Source: Cyclobacterium jeungdonense
GTDB lineage: Bacteria > Bacteroidota > Bacteroidia > Cytophagales > Cyclobacteriaceae
Assembly (NCBI RefSeq): GCF_010994275.1
Contig: NZ_WMCD01000011.1
Location: forward strand, 62,001-126,000
Length of the DNA: 64,000 nt
Direction: 5' to 3'
A program made the translations under genes and the position numbers. Below the pieces are notes generated by a model. The model saw only the letters and a list, made by a program, of their open reading frames with translations, searched no databases and was not told the origin of the DNA. Shown here one piece after another: positions 47,319 to 56,721 of the stretch. Position 1 is the first letter of the stretch. Each line of letters starts with the position of its first letter.

Positions 47319-48428
47319 TTACTCGATCATGAAAGGTTTGGGGATAAAGCAAAGGATAAAAATCACGATAGCTATCCATCCCAGGATTTTTCTGTTTTGG
47401 TCCAAAGGTCGGCCATCCGGTACTTCGGGATGATTAATTCCCAATACCCTACCAATTAGAAATGCAAATAACAGCCAGCCGGAATAACCTTGAATATCCG
47501 GATAAAAACTTACCAGGGTGTACTGAATCGCGGCCATTCCCAAAGCGATTATCCATTGGTTGGTATTCGAAATACCTGCTTTTCGAAAACATATGTAAAG
47601 AAAGCCGATGTAAAGGGGCAGGGCAAAAATCAGGTAATTCAGGTCCTCGTAGGGGCTGATGACCCCCAATCCGGCAAAAAACAAAAACAAGGTATAGGCC
47701 AGCAGCGACAGTTCCTTGTGACGCTTTGGCAAAATTCCAAATACAACGTGTCCGCCGTCCAGTTGCCCGATGGGAAGCAGGTTAAGGGCAGTAAAGAATA
47801 AGGCCAGGTAACCGGCGAACAAATAGGGATAATGAATGACCTCTGCCATTTCCGGCATTCGTTCCGGGTCGGCCAGTGTTTCCTTCATGATCCAGAAAAG
47901 CAGGTTATAGCCCAGTTGAATATCCATCACGTCTTCATCCGCCTCTTTATTATAGGTAGGGTCCGCATATTCCGGGTGAATTTCATAAATATAGGATGCT
48001 TCGGGAAGGGTGGTAAACCCATAGACAAGAACAGCTAATGCCACTACGAAGCCTGCCAAAGGACCGGCTACCCCTATATCAAAGAATTTTTTACGGGAGC
48101 CCACCTGGCTTTTCATCTGTATTACCGCTCCAAAGGTTCCGATGGAAGGTGCTCCAATAAATCCAAGCCATGCCGGTATAAAGAAGGGCAGGGAGGAGCG
48201 GACTTTATGGTAAATAGAGGTGAACAAATGCCCCATTTCGTGTACAAACAAAATGCCCAGGAACGGAACGGAAAATTGGAACGATAGGAGAAAATACTCC
48301 CAAGTGAGCGGCTTTTCATCAGAAAGAACGCTTCTGCCGTACAGCCATTCCCCGCCCGCAAGGGTGGTAGCAATTAAGGTCAAAAATAAAAGTAGTCCGT
48401 GCTTAAGGTAGTCCCTGTTACTGTACAT
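47319..48428 (-). CDS. Site-2 protease family (M50) membrane metalloprotease
   Basis: 369 residues from the ATG at 48428, which overlaps the upstream HAD gene by 11 bp. Multiple helices carry the zinc motif LFVHEMGHLF (HExxH) and the third-ligand segment FTALNLLPIGQLDGGHVVFG. There is no PDZ domain. Members cleave transmembrane substrates in regulated intramembrane proteolysis; with no anti-sigma gene nearby, the target is unknown. Confidence 0.9.
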   Translation of the reverse strand: MYSNRDYLKHGLLLFLTLIATTLAGGEWLYGRSVLSDEKPLTWEYFLLSFQFSVPFLGILFVHEMGHLFTSIYHKVRSSLPFFIPAWLGFIGAPSIGTFGAVIQMKSQVGSRKKFFDIGVAGPLAGFVVALAVLVYGFTTLPEASYIYEIHPEYADPTYNKEADEDVMDIQLGYNLLFWIMKETLADPERMPEMAEVIHYPYLFAGYLALFFTALNLLPIGQLDGGHVVFGILPKRHKELSLLAYTLFLFFAGLGVISPYEDLNYLIFALPLYIGFLYICFRKAGISNTNQWIIALGMAAIQYTLVSFYPDIQGYSGWLLFAFLIGRVLGINHPEVPDGRPLDQNRKILGWIAIVIFILCFIPKPFMIE

Positions 48429-49050
48429 CCTGAAAAAAATTGATAAGCGCTTTTGGGTGATTAATATGATGTGTTCTAATGCCAACCTTTTCGGCTCCCA
48501 AAAGGTTCTCTTTCAGATCATCAAAAAACAGGCACTGTTCGGGTTTGGCACCCAGCTTTTGAAGTACCGATTGGTAGATAGCTTCTCCGGGTTTGCGAAG
48601 TCCCATTTCATGACTTAAAAACAAGTGGTCAAACAAATGGGGCCAGGTATTTTCCGGGAGTTGATTTAGAAAGGCCTGTTCGACTACCTTAAAATGGATG
48701 GAATTGGTATTGCTGAGCATAAACAGGGGGTATTTTTGTTTGAGCCTCAGCAGCAGGTCCAGCCTTTCCTGGGGTATAGCCACCAGCAGGCTGTTCCAGG
48801 CCTCGTCTATCCAGGCATCTTCCCAATCGGTGGAGAAGTATTCCCGTACGCCATCTCTAAATCCGGCTTCATCTATCGCTCCGGTTTCCAGGTCCATATG
48901 GATGGGGGAGACCATAAACTCCTTGACCATGGCGTGCTTTTCGTTGGGCAGTTTGGCATACAACTTATCAAAAGTCCGTTGGTAATCAATATCATAGATG
49001 ACGTTTCCCAGATCAAAGATCAAAAGTTGGATTTCCGGATGCTTTTTCAT
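48418..49050 (-). CDS. HAD-superfamily IA hydrolase (YihX-like)
   Basis: 210 residues. Motif I is LLIFDLGNVIYDID with the nucleophile Asp (second Asp replaced by Asn, as in the YihX group). Motif II is LFMLSNTNSIH, Lys is in LRKPGEAIYQ, and motif III is CLFFDDLKENLLGA. It is probably a sugar-phosphate phosphatase. It is upstream of, and overlapping with, the M50 protease gene. Confidence 0.88.
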   Translation of the reverse strand: MKKHPEIQLLIFDLGNVIYDIDYQRTFDKLYAKLPNEKHAMVKEFMVSPIHMDLETGAIDEAGFRDGVREYFSTDWEDAWIDEAWNSLLVAIPQERLDLLLRLKQKYPLFMLSNTNSIHFKVVEQAFLNQLPENTWPHLFDHLFLSHEMGLRKPGEAIYQSVLQKLGAKPEQCLFFDDLKENLLGAEKVGIRTHHINHPKALINFFQDVQ

Positions 49051-49185
49051 AGAGATTTAAGTTGTGAAATTAAAATCAAATATGTAACATTGCAGTCCCA
49101 AAAGCAAGGTAAAAAGGCCAAAATGGCGCTTTCAGGTTGGCTAAATGGTTTTGGGAAAAAGAAGCGGTAGTCCGTTTTAAGGTTT

Positions 49186-49262
49186 GGGCCTATAACTCAG
49201 TTGGTTAGAGTATCTGACTCATAATCAGAAAGTCCCTGGTTCGAGCCCAGGTGGGCCCACCA
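49186..49262 (+). tRNA. tRNA with CAT anticodon (Ile2 or elongator Met)
   Basis: A full cloverleaf of 77 nt with encoded CCA. The acceptor stem GGGCCTA pairs with TGGGCCC, the D arm has CTCAGTTGGTTAGAG, the anticodon loop is CTCATAA, and the T arm has GGTTCGAGCCC. The CAT anticodon could be read as Met, or as Ile if lysidine-modified; the GACTCATAATC loop context resembles tRNA-Ile2. It marks the border between core DNA and the AT-rich island. Confidence 0.95.
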
Positions 49263-49296
49263 AAAGCCTCTTTACAGACCGTAGAGGGGCTTTTTT
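49262..49296 (+). terminator. Terminator after the tRNA
   Basis: AAAAGCCTCT pairs with AGAGGGGCTTTT (one G-U pair), and a T-run follows at once. Confidence 0.8.
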
Positions 49297-49741
49297 ATTA
49301 TATGTAACACCATATGTAACAGTATTGATTTTTAAGTTACCCATTTTCAACAAGGAAAGAAGGTGGTAATTATTTTCCGATAACAGTCTATTCAATTTTA
49401 CCTTACGCTTGATAATCTTCCTTGAGGTATAGGGTCCATTTTTTGGGATACGATTCTAATTTGGAATACATCCGGTAGCATTAGGGCATCTATGCAACTA
49501 TAGGACTAGGATGTTTACTCTAGCCTGAACGGCGTTTTTATATCAGAAAAAGTCTCATTTTGATGACCTTTAAAGAAATATTTAGTATTATTAATCCCTG
49601 ATGGATAGGCAGGTTCGTGAGGGATGATCAACCGTATTTGGTTGTACAACCCTGATTCAATCAGGTTTATATCCGTGGTTTAGCGGTCAGACTAAAACAA
49701 CACGCCATAGACACAATGACGACCTTCAAAAATAGAAACAT
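49297..49741. other. Non-coding left border of the island
   Basis: I see no gene in these bases. GGATAGGCAGG and GAGGGATGATCA near 49603-49630 resemble parts of the leader repeat and may be a decayed copy. Two adjoining palindromes follow: GGTTGTACAACC (49640-49651) and CCTGATT-C-AATCAGG (49651-49665). No copy of the tRNA 3' end was found further right in the window that would mark the other end of an integrated element. Confidence 0.4.
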
Positions 49742-52700
49742 ATGAAGATAATAATTTTTTACTCATGGCAGACCGAAACTGATACGAAGTACAATAAAAA
49801 TTTCATCTTGACATGTATTGAGAAAGCTGTAAAAGCTCTGAATAGAAAGCCGGAGTTTAAAGATGTAGAATTTATTATTCAAGAAGGTGTCAGGGGTGAA
49901 CCTGGCTCACCCGGAGTTGCGTCAAAGATTAATGATGAAAGAATACCTAACTGTGACATCTTCATTGCAGATTTAACGGTCGTGAATCAAATAGGATGGC
50001 TTGCAAAATGGATACAAAAGAAATTTGACAACAAAGAGTTTCGGCCATCTCAAAACAATAATGTCATTAAAGAATATGGTGTAGCTTACAATGCTGTTGG
50101 AGTTGAAAAAATAATCGGGATTTTAAACAATACTTATGGCTCACCTAATGAAAACCCCAATAATATTCCTTTTGACCTGAGGCATTTAAGATTCCCTATT
50201 AGCTATCCTTATTCTTCCAAAACCAATAAAGAAAAATCCCAAAAGGAGTTGCTAGGCGGGTTAACTACTGCAATTAGGGATACAGCGATATTTGCACTTC
50301 AGCATCAAAAAAGCAAATACAGTCCTCTCATGAATTGGAGCGACTGGGAAAAGACTATTCCAATTACAGAAAAATTTATTCCTAATGCTAAAGCTGACGA
50401 AATAAAGAATGCAGTTAATCAAGTTTTGCCTGACCCAAAACTTTCATTGAGAGTTTTGGGGCTATCTGGTCTGGGAAAAACAAGAATGCTCTTTGAAGTG
50501 TTTCGTCCAATTAATGGTGATGACAACTCCATCATACTTTCCAGCCGAGTACTTTATATAAACTGCAATGACAATCCTAACACTGATTATCAAGCTATTT
50601 TTTCCAAATTAAACTTAAAAAATGAAGGACGCATTGTAATCTTAGACAATTGCTCTATCGAAACACATCGACTAGCTTTAGGATTTGCAAAACGAACAAA
50701 TAATAAAATATCTTTCATCTCTTTAGATTCTAATCCAGAAGAAATAATCCACAACAAAATAAATGGCGTCAACTACTTGGTTATTAATAAAGATGACCAA
50801 TCATCAGTTGTTGATGAGATTTTAAAACGTGATTTTGGCGGACTTGGTGATGAAAATATCAAAACCATAAAAGAGTTTTCTCAAGGCATTCCCTTAATGG
50901 CTGTTTTGCTTGGTGAAAGTGTAAAAAACGGTGAAAAGTTTATTGGAAAACTAGAAGACAAATTTTTGCTTGATAAGCTTCTTGGACCCAAAGGCCAAGA
51001 AGTTCGGAACAGAACCATACTAAAGGCTTGCTCTATCTTTAACTATTTTGGATTTACTAAAGAACTTGCTTCTCAAGTAGATTTTATATCGAAAAATAAA
51101 CACATCACAAGCCTTAATGGAGACGATGTAGTAATATTAAATGAGTTTAATGAAGTTTGCGACCATTACTTAAAACGAGGTATTTTTGAGCGAAGAGGTA
51201 GATTTATTGGAATGAGACCATTCCCATTAGCCATGTCTCTTGCACAAGAATGGCTAGAACCATGCACACCTACAAGATTAGTTGAAGTAATTGCCTCCAT
51301 TGCAAAATTAACCGAACCTGACCGTAAAAATTTATCCGAGGCTCTTTCAGAGCAAATGAAGTATTTAGGATATAATGATAAAGCAATAGAAATAGTTGAC
51401 AGAATAATAGGTCCTGGAAGCCCTTTCGATAATGCGGAAGTTTTAAATACAGAGCTGGGTTCACGCCTCTTCCGCTCTTTTGTAGAAGTGAATCCCATTG
51501 CTGTTTCTCAAAATTTTAAACGTCAATTTTTTAATAAACCCACTGAGGAATTATTGAAAATAGAAGCCGGTAGAAGAAACATTGTTTGGACTTTTGAAAA
51601 GTTGTGTTTTGACAAAAGAACATTTTCTGATAGTGCTAAAGTTCTTTTACAATTAGCAATTGCAGAAAACGAAACATGGGCAAATAATGCCACAAGCCAG
51701 TTTCTTCATCTATTCAATATACATCTTTCTGGAACAGAAGCTGATTTGGGTGAACGGTGGAAAATAATTGAATGGTTGTTGAATAAAGGAGATAGAGCCT
51801 ATTATGATTTTGCCATTAGAGCGATGAAGATAGGTTTGAATTTTGGACACGCAAGTAGAACGGGCGGGGCAGAACAACAAGGTAGCAGAAGGTTAGTTGA
51901 CAACAATCCAACTTGGAAAGAAATAGATGAATATTGGAGAAACATTCTCAATAAACTACTTGAAATTATTAAATCAAATAATGAATATTCTGATTTAGCA
52001 AGTGAAGCTATTGCTAATAGCACAAGAACTATGTTTCATATAGGTATGGGGAAATTAATATTACCCTATTTGAAAGAAATTTCTGAATTTAAAAACAATG
52101 ATTGGGATAGTGGTCTAAAAGGATTGAAGTTAGCAAGGAAATATGAAAATCATTTTATCCCTGAAAAACAACTTGAAGAAATAAATAGCTTAGTGGAGTT
52201 ACTAACTAAGACTGATTTTTCAACTAAGTATTTAACATTATCAAGCTCTTATCATTTGGATAATGACGATACCTACTCAAGTGAAAAAGTAATTGAAGAA
52301 ATGATCAAATTAGCTGACGAATTTATCGCTAACAATATTTCGTGGAAAGAAACCTTTCCTTCGTTCTATAAGAGTCAACAAGTTTTTTCCTATCATTTTG
52401 GTAAACGATTATCGGAATTGCTAAAAGATGACAAAACTAAAATCAATCGTTTTATATATTACTCTTTAGAAGTTATTACACAGATACCACAAGACGAAAG
52501 AAATTTCACAGTTCTTGGTGGTTTCATAGCCAATTCCAGTGAAGAGACAAAAAAAGAATTTTATTCAAGATTGTTTCAATCTTTTGAATTTAGCAGTCAA
52601 TTATTTTACTTTTTGTCTATTGATAAAACGAGTAAAGAATACTTTGATTTATTATTTCAGTTAATTGACAAAAAAGATTATGATGTAAACAGTTTTTACG

Positions 52701-53587
52701 CTTTTACATACAGCAACGCTTTAACACAATTAACTTTTGAAGAATTAAATTCTTTCAGTGAAAAGCTATTTGCATACGGTGATGAGGGATATGCAGTTGT
52801 TTTTGATTTGTTTGCAGACCTTAGCTATGGTGACGAAGCAAAGAAAAAATTACTTACACCAATCTACAAAAAGTGTATTCTAAAATTAGGATTCAACCGA
52901 AGATTTAAACATCAATTAGATGACTACAAATGGACAGAAATCATTTCGTTTATAATATCTGACGAAAAAGAAGTTGAATTTGCAAAATTTATAAATAAAT
53001 CAGTTATAGATTCTATGACTTGGGAAAACTCATATCACCTTGACCATTACATTCAACGAGTCTATGAAATTTTATTAAAAGTGCATTTCAGTTCAATTTG
53101 GTCTGACTTGTCAGATGCACTGCTTTCAAGCGAAGACGAATACATTACATTTTATGGACTGAAACATATTTTGGGTTCTCATATTGGTGGAGTTGGTAGA
53201 AGTGTTGGTGTTTTATTTGATGGCGAAATTGATGCTATTTTTAATTGGTGTGCAAACAATAAAGCGCTTGCCCCTTCCAGATTAGCTGAATTAACACCAA
53301 TTTTTGCTAATAACAATACTGACTATACAAAATGGCATCCAATTGCACTTAGGCTTATAGATGAGTATGGTGACATAAATGAAGTTCTTAGTAATCTAAG
53401 TTCTAATATGGGGACATACTCTTGGACAGGTTCTGTTGTTCCTTTCCTTGAATCTAAAAAGGAGTTATTTAAGCAATTAACCAATCATAAAACAGAATTA
53501 GTAAGAGACTGGGCAACATCTTACATTGGCTTTCTTGACAAAGATATTGTAACAGAAAAAAATAGAGACGCAGAAAATTTCATTTGA
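49742..53587 (+). CDS. TIR-like STAND NTPase with long helical-repeat C-terminus
   Basis: 1281 residues. Residues 1-160 are a TIR-like/nucleotide-processing domain: IFYSWQTE, GEPGSPGVASKI, CDIFIADLTV, and NNVIKEYGVAYNAVG with E111 as the candidate catalytic Glu. A STAND-type NTPase follows, with Walker A GLSGLGKT at 240-247 and Walker B RIVILDN at 297-303, then a winged-helix-like part. The last 800 or so residues are helical repeats, likely the sensor. The layout matches NLR-like anti-phage proteins, in which target recognition by the C-terminus triggers N-terminal NAD-type cell suicide; that role is inferred. An attC-like element follows 53 bp after the stop. Confidence 0.75.
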   Translation: MKIIIFYSWQTETDTKYNKNFILTCIEKAVKALNRKPEFKDVEFIIQEGVRGEPGSPGVASKINDERIPNCDIFIADLTVVNQIGWLAKWIQKKFDNKEFRPSQNNNVIKEYGVAYNAVGVEKIIGILNNTYGSPNENPNNIPFDLRHLRFPISYPYSSKTNKEKSQKELLGGLTTAIRDTAIFALQHQKSKYSPLMNWSDWEKTIPITEKFIPNAKADEIKNAVNQVLPDPKLSLRVLGLSGLGKTRMLFEVFRPINGDDNSIILSSRVLYINCNDNPNTDYQAIFSKLNLKNEGRIVILDNCSIETHRLALGFAKRTNNKISFISLDSNPEEIIHNKINGVNYLVINKDDQSSVVDEILKRDFGGLGDENIKTIKEFSQGIPLMAVLLGESVKNGEKFIGKLEDKFLLDKLLGPKGQEVRNRTILKACSIFNYFGFTKELASQVDFISKNKHITSLNGDDVVILNEFNEVCDHYLKRGIFERRGRFIGMRPFPLAMSLAQEWLEPCTPTRLVEVIASIAKLTEPDRKNLSEALSEQMKYLGYNDKAIEIVDRIIGPGSPFDNAEVLNTELGSRLFRSFVEVNPIAVSQNFKRQFFNKPTEELLKIEAGRRNIVWTFEKLCFDKRTFSDSAKVLLQLAIAENETWANNATSQFLHLFNIHLSGTEADLGERWKIIEWLLNKGDRAYYDFAIRAMKIGLNFGHASRTGGAEQQGSRRLVDNNPTWKEIDEYWRNILNKLLEIIKSNNEYSDLASEAIANSTRTMFHIGMGKLILPYLKEISEFKNNDWDSGLKGLKLARKYENHFIPEKQLEEINSLVELLTKTDFSTKYLTLSSSYHLDNDDTYSSEKVIEEMIKLADEFIANNISWKETFPSFYKSQQVFSYHFGKRLSELLKDDKTKINRFIYYSLEVITQIPQDERNFTVLGGFIANSSEETKKEFYSRLFQSFEFSSQLFYFLSIDKTSKEYFDLLFQLIDKKDYDVNSFYAFTYSNALTQLTFEELNSFSEKLFAYGDEGYAVVFDLFADLSYGDEAKKKLLTPIYKKCILKLGFNRRFKHQLDDYKWTEIISFIISDEKEVEFAKFINKSVIDSMTWENSYHLDHYIQRVYEILLKVHFSSIWSDLSDALLSSEDEYITFYGLKHILGSHIGGVGRSVGVLFDGEIDAIFNWCANNKALAPSRLAELTPIFANNNTDYTKWHPIALRLIDEYGDINEVLSNLSSNMGTYSWTGSVVPFLESKKELFKQLTNHKTELVRDWATSYIGFLDKDIVTEKNRDAENFI

Positions 53588-53640
53588 CTAACGTCATTGA
53601 CAGAATGAATTCAATACGGAATACAAAAAAAGCCCGAACC

Positions 53641-53769
53641 GCTAACAGGCGTTTGGCTCAATAGCGGATGAAGTGGTTAATTGAACATTCTACCTCGCAT
53701 CTACTTTTGTGGTGTATCGACAGTGTTATGCTCCGAAATCCGCCAGTGTGCCAATCGCCAAAACGTTGC
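53641..53769 (+). repeat. attC-like inverted-repeat element, site 1
   Basis: 129 nt starting GCTAACAGGCGTTTGGC and ending CGCCAAAACGTTGC. Its ends fold back imperfectly: GGCG-TTTGGC...AGCGGA against TCCGCC...GCCAAtCGCC. The middle has AGTGGTTAATTGAAC. It lies between two one-gene units, 23 nt before the next start. Length, CTAAC/GTTG ends and imperfect pairing agree with integron attC sites. The consensus core RYYYAAC/GTTRRRY is only partly met. Confidence 0.55.
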
Positions 53770-53792
53770 CTGCAACTTAAATTCAAAACATA

Positions 53793-54497
53793 ATGGACAC
53801 TCAAAAATTGATTGACTATATTCCAGCTATTCTTATACTTGTTTCCGTCATGACTATTATTCTTGTAGTTCTGATGAAGTTTGGAAACAAAATTTTTAAT
53901 AAAGATTACAAGGCAGATAGTGCGCTTATTTTTATCGCTTCATTTCTTTTCATAATTGTTCTTATTTCTCATTTATTCCGAGACCAGTCGTGGACAGCAG
54001 ACACTTTGAAAGTTATCATCGGTGTTTTGATTGGTGCTGGTTCCTCAAAAGTGGCAAATTCAAAAGACAATGAGACTAAGGATAAAACAATGGAGTTTTC
54101 TGGAAATGAAATAAGAGACGGCATTGTTAATCAAGCACTTCGTGACATAAATCAAAAAATTGACCATTTCAATTCTGAATTAAGTCAATTTGAAAATGCA
54201 ATTGTTAATCAAAGCAATAATTCAACAAAGCCAACAATCAAAAAACCAGAAAGATTTAGACTGGAAACGGAAGACCCATACTTTCTTTCACGTCTCAAAG
54301 AAATACAGGACACTCGTGATGACGATTGGGCGTGGCGCTGGATGGAAGAATGTATCAGATATCCGGAATTTCACAAACAGCTAACTGACAAAATTAAAGA
54401 CTTAGAAGGCGACGGTTGGAAAATTGCTTCAATGAATTTTGACAATACAATGAAAGGGATTCACATAAATATGGAATTAGAAAAACCATTTGATTGA
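53793..54497 (+). CDS. Two-helix membrane protein with cytoplasmic tail, unknown function
   Basis: 234 residues. Two or three hydrophobic helices (9-33, 42-62, possibly 73-85) precede a charged cytoplasmic tail with a coiled-coil-like stretch (NQALRDINQKIDHFNSELSQFENAI). A compact end follows (PYFLSRLKEIQDTRDDDWAWRWMEECI...GWKIASMNFDN). I recognise no family. It is a single-gene unit between two attC-like elements in a defence-type island, so a membrane effector or immunity protein is possible but not shown. Confidence 0.65.
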   Translation: MDTQKLIDYIPAILILVSVMTIILVVLMKFGNKIFNKDYKADSALIFIASFLFIIVLISHLFRDQSWTADTLKVIIGVLIGAGSSKVANSKDNETKDKTMEFSGNEIRDGIVNQALRDINQKIDHFNSELSQFENAIVNQSNNSTKPTIKKPERFRLETEDPYFLSRLKEIQDTRDDDWAWRWMEECIRYPEFHKQLTDKIKDLEGDGWKIASMNFDNTMKGIHINMELEKPFD

Positions 54498-54527
54498 ATG
54501 CTTGCTGCTTAACGACAAGCTACAGGC

Positions 54528-54629
54528 AATAGCACCTACCCGCAAGCAGAGGTATCGTGCTTCGTAGGACAGGAAAGTAAATTTAAAGTTCAGTTCTTCG
54601 TAGGGAGTTCAGTGGTTAAATTCCCCGAC
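54528..54629 (+). repeat. attC-like element, site 2 (5' part, interrupted)
   Basis: CACCTACCC, TCGTGCTTC, AAGTTCAGTTCT and GGAGTT...GTGGT occur in the same order and spacing as in site 3 (56722-56840), so the two are the same family. The match stops at 54629. A weaker continuation (TATCTGCAAGG, 55110-55120, against GGTAACTGCAA at the end of site 3) appears 480 bp further on, after an intron-like insert. Confidence 0.6.
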
Positions 54630-55109
54630 GTGTATAGCTGAGAACCGTGTATGAATTGAAGTCACAAAGCCTTGGAACAGTTTAGTGGCATGCTGATGTG
54701 CTGATGGGAGACCAACGCAAGTTGGGCAGGCCTCCTGAACACGCCCTTCCGGGGGAGTTTTCAAAACGTCCTATGCTGCTGCAAAGGAAATGATGTGGAC
54801 TGATCAACTACTACCACAAATTTTGGTAGGCAGGCATGCGCCAGGTATAGAATGGCCAGAACTATAGTTTGCTAAAATGGGTCAAATGGGAGAAGGGTTT
54901 GTATAAATATGCGACAGTTCGCTGGCTCAAACGACAATACAAGGAAGCTCCCGGCTTATTTGAACATTTGAAACTGGTACAACCATGAGTATATTCAAAG
55001 CGACAAAGAACATGAAGAGCCGTGTGAGGTGAGAGTCTCACACACAGCCTGTCCCGATTTCGGGAGTTCCGTGGGAAGGTGAGGGTGAAATTCCCTTGCC
55101 TGACCCGAT
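54630..55109 (+). mobile_element. Shrunken group II intron remnant
   Basis: Bases 55017-55051 match group II intron domain V: GAGCCGTGTGAG with the AGC triad, a GAGA tetraloop and CTCACACACAGCCT. Just upstream (about 54866-54985) a plus-strand stretch encodes GLYKYATVRWLKRQYKEAP followed by GLFEHLKLVQP and a stop, like the extreme C-terminus of intron reverse transcriptase/maturases. The rest of the protein is missing. A GTGTA start at 54630 and a GAT end near 55109 are the likely intron borders. About 480 nt remain of an expected 2-3 kb. Confidence 0.65.
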
Positions 55110-55270
55110 TATCTGCAAGGTTAGACAGAACCATCCCATGACAAACAAAAAGCCATATGACAACATTTTACAGTAGTACTACAAACCTAAACCATTGAAA
55201 ATCAAAAGAAATTTCAAAAAAAAAGAATGCTACACCACAACTCTAACGAGATGTTTATATATAGCGTGAT

Positions 55271-56710
55271 ATGACAACTTTGGAAGACATATTAAAGAGC
55301 AAAGGCCCAATGATGTCAAGTGAACTTGCAAGCATTATTGAAACGAAATTGAAAATTCCGAAAAACTCAGCAAGTCAAAAGGTTGTTAGAGACAAATCGA
55401 TTTTGAAAGTAAAAGGTTTTTTTAGTAGCGGACAATCTTTTTGTTACTTAGAGCAACACACAAAGGAGTTTGATTTCTTTGATCGACTAATGAAGTCAAT
55501 GCTTGAAAATGGTAAAAAGTATTGGTTTTGTTTAAATGCAATAAAAGCAAGTGGTGGTTTGATTAGCCAAAACTATTTAGAGTGTTACACCAACTACCCA
55601 ATATTGCCGTTAAAAAGTCATTTGCCATTTAAAAAAGTAATGCAAAAATTTGTCGAGAACGACATACTGATATTTAATAATGGATATTATTTTATTGCAC
55701 CTAAGTTAAACCAGTCAGTTCTTAATTTCACCCAATACCAAACTATTGAATTAATAAAGGAAGACATTATTAATAATTTCAATTCATTAACAAAAAACAT
55801 AGGGCTAATATCATACAAGACAGGTGAAAAATTTGCAGAGTATGGAAAATTTAAATGGGCTTTTAAAGGTGTTTGTCCAGTTTCAGGTTTAAAAGAAAAT
55901 AACACATTTGGCTATCTTTTAGCAGACATTTTATTTGGACATCCCATTTATGAAAAAGATGTGCTGTTTTACCTAGAAAAATTAAAAACTATTCAAAGTT
56001 TTAAAAAGAGTTCAAGGCTATTGCCCTTTTTGATAGTGGACGACATAGATACAGACGCATTAAAATTATTAAAGAAAAATGGAATTATAGTTGGCTTTAT
56101 TAGTGAACTTTTTGGCAACAAGTATGCAGAAACTTTGAAAGAGCTTGTAACTGTTTTGAATAATGCAGGAGCAAGTTTGAAAAAAGACCCCAACAAGTAC
56201 TTGGACTTGATTATTGAACTTAAAAAATATAATCAAGGACTTGCAAATAATATTAAAGGAGCATTATTTGAGTTTGTTGTCGGGCATATTCATTCACTAG
56301 AAAATAATTGCAGTATAGAAATTGGGCGTGAAATTTTTGAAAATGGCAAACACGAAATTGATGTTTTTGCAACGAACAACCAGAAAATAATATTTGTAGA
56401 ATGCAAAGCAACCAAAGGACAAATCACAATTGAGCAAGTCGACAAGTGGCTAGGATTAAAAATCCCTGCCTTCAAAAAATGGGCTTCTAAACAGGAAACT
56501 TGGAAAAACAAAGAACTAGAATTTGAATTTTGGTCTGTTAATGGTTTTGAGAAAAATGCCGAAGAGAAACTAAAACAAACATCAACCTCCGCAACTAAAA
56601 TCAAAATCTCTTTTTTGGACGGTAAAAGTATAAGGGACAAAGCTTTAAAGCTGAAGAACAAGAAACTTAAAGAAGCAATTGATAACTTTTTCTTAAAAAC
56701 AGAAGTATGA
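55271..56710 (+). CDS. Winged-helix protein with C-terminal PD-(D/E)XK nuclease domain
   Basis: 479 residues. The N-terminus (TLEDILKSKGPMMSSELASI) looks like a winged helix. A middle region of about 200 residues is unassigned. The C-terminal domain has a helix GALFEFVVGHIHSLE, then HEIDVFATNNQKIIFVECKA with D364, E377 and K379 as the D-x12-ExK nuclease core of Mrr-type restriction enzymes. It probably cleaves DNA, maybe modified or invading DNA. It is a single-gene unit directly followed (11 nt) by attC-like site 3. Confidence 0.75.
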   Translation: MTTLEDILKSKGPMMSSELASIIETKLKIPKNSASQKVVRDKSILKVKGFFSSGQSFCYLEQHTKEFDFFDRLMKSMLENGKKYWFCLNAIKASGGLISQNYLECYTNYPILPLKSHLPFKKVMQKFVENDILIFNNGYYFIAPKLNQSVLNFTQYQTIELIKEDIINNFNSLTKNIGLISYKTGEKFAEYGKFKWAFKGVCPVSGLKENNTFGYLLADILFGHPIYEKDVLFYLEKLKTIQSFKKSSRLLPFLIVDDIDTDALKLLKKNGIIVGFISELFGNKYAETLKELVTVLNNAGASLKKDPNKYLDLIIELKKYNQGLANNIKGALFEFVVGHIHSLENNCSIEIGREIFENGKHEIDVFATNNQKIIFVECKATKGQITIEQVDKWLGLKIPAFKKWASKQETWKNKELEFEFWSVNGFEKNAEEKLKQTSTSATKIKISFLDGKSIRDKALKLKNKKLKEAIDNFFLKTEV

Positions 56711-56721
56711 AAAAACCAGGA

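Noticed and set aside
47101-47379. Minus-strand 92-codon frame containing KSPLPPLEKGD
   Set aside because: The peptide is the translation of the C-run/G-run repeat family, a common false gene.
49186-49262. Duplicated tRNA 3' end (attL/attR) bounding the island
   Set aside because: I looked for the T-arm and acceptor sequence to the right and found no second copy within the window.
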